A stretch of 22,586 nucleotides of DNA from Deltaproteobacteria bacterium (GTDB taxonomy: Bacteria > Desulfobacterota > Dissulfuribacteria > Dissulfuribacterales > UBA3076). This document shows, one piece after another, positions 22,447 to 22,586 of this stretch (positions are counted from its first letter, which is position 1; each line of letters opens with the position of its first letter). The notes under the pieces are model-generated. The model worked only from the letters and a program-made list of their open reading frames with translations, was not told where the DNA came from and did no database searches. Position numbers and translations under genes: made by a program. The stretch is taken from contig JAUWHV010000036.1 of NCBI GenBank assembly GCA_030605675.1, positions 1 through 22,586 on the forward strand, read 5' to 3'.

Positions 22447-22463
22447 TCATTAAACTAACCGCT

Positions 22464-22577
22464 AACCGCTAAGGCGCCAAGAACGCAAAGTTAAACACAA
22501 AGAAGATACTTATCCAGCCGGACCGTTACCGGCTGGACAAAAAAGTTTTTCTTAGCGTCCTTAGCGTCTTCGCGGTT
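22464..22577. repeat. 114-bp imperfect palindrome after tyrS
   Basis: The arms 22464-22490 and 22551-22577 are reverse complements at 22 of 27 positions; each begins with AACCGC on its own strand. The left arm is preceded by an extra AACCGCT unit (22457-22463). Within each arm short GC- and AAG-rich units recur about every 9 bases. A second hairpin (22514-22536) sits in the centre. It is a dispersed-repeat type element, the same family style as the one at 8625. Confidence 0.7.
22514..22550 (+). terminator. Possible terminator of tyrS inside the palindromic repeat
   Basis: CCAGCCGG (22514-22521) and CCGGCTGG (22529-22536) form a perfect 8-bp GC-rich stem with a 7-base loop. The T-run (22546-22550) starts only 9 bases later, after an A-rich segment, so termination is possible but not classical. 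Confidence 0.4.
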
Positions 22578-22586
22578 CAATTTACC

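Noticed and set aside
1..22586. tRNA and rRNA genes
   Set aside because: No cloverleaf-type sequence with the conserved TTCGA region and acceptor stem, and no rRNA core sequence, was seen on reading both strands by eye.

Overview
The window reads as an ordinary chromosomal stretch of an anaerobic deltaproteobacterium (Desulfobacterota; inferred from gene content and order, not proven). Supporting points are an ATP synthase operon that starts with paired b'/b subunits and lacks the Fo a and c genes, a zapB-zapA-6S RNA-rny string, a DsbA-like fusion of a VKOR protein, and gene-rich DNA whose intergenic gaps are full of short repeats.

Layout. 1-1129: a possible truncated minus-strand gene and a membrane disulfide-forming protein (VKOR plus thioredoxin-like domain). 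1130-4456: rsmB and a convergent class I aminotransferase, with repeat-rich gaps on both sides. 4457-5428: rpe and a convergent gene for a small secreted protein, which share a perfect bidirectional terminator. 5772-10837: a plus-strand cluster of an orphan GAF histidine kinase, tatD, maf, a YggS-type PLP protein, queD and queE (the last two act in 7-deazaguanine/queuosine synthesis). 10970-17101: atpF'-atpF-atpH-atpA-atpG-atpD-atpC, tightly packed and partly overlapping, closed by a terminator. 17188-18893: a shortened GlmU-like nucleotidyltransferase, then zapB and zapA. 18944-19116: a 6S RNA with a strong closing stem. 19579-22446: rny (RNase Y) after a leader of about 460 bases, then tyrS.

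How the genes work together: most are housekeeping genes (energy conservation, rRNA and tRNA modification, tRNA charging, RNA turnover, division-ring assembly, precursor supply for the cell wall). None forms an obvious new system.

The most unusual signal lies between the genes. At least seven separate tandem arrays share a strict 7-base period but have different unit sequences. Some sit as inverted pairs and some run into the coding ends of queD and queE. Around them are other palindromic repeat elements (1174-1283, 9903-10054, 10079-10095, 22464-22577) and a dispersed repeat that supplies the stop codon of maf.
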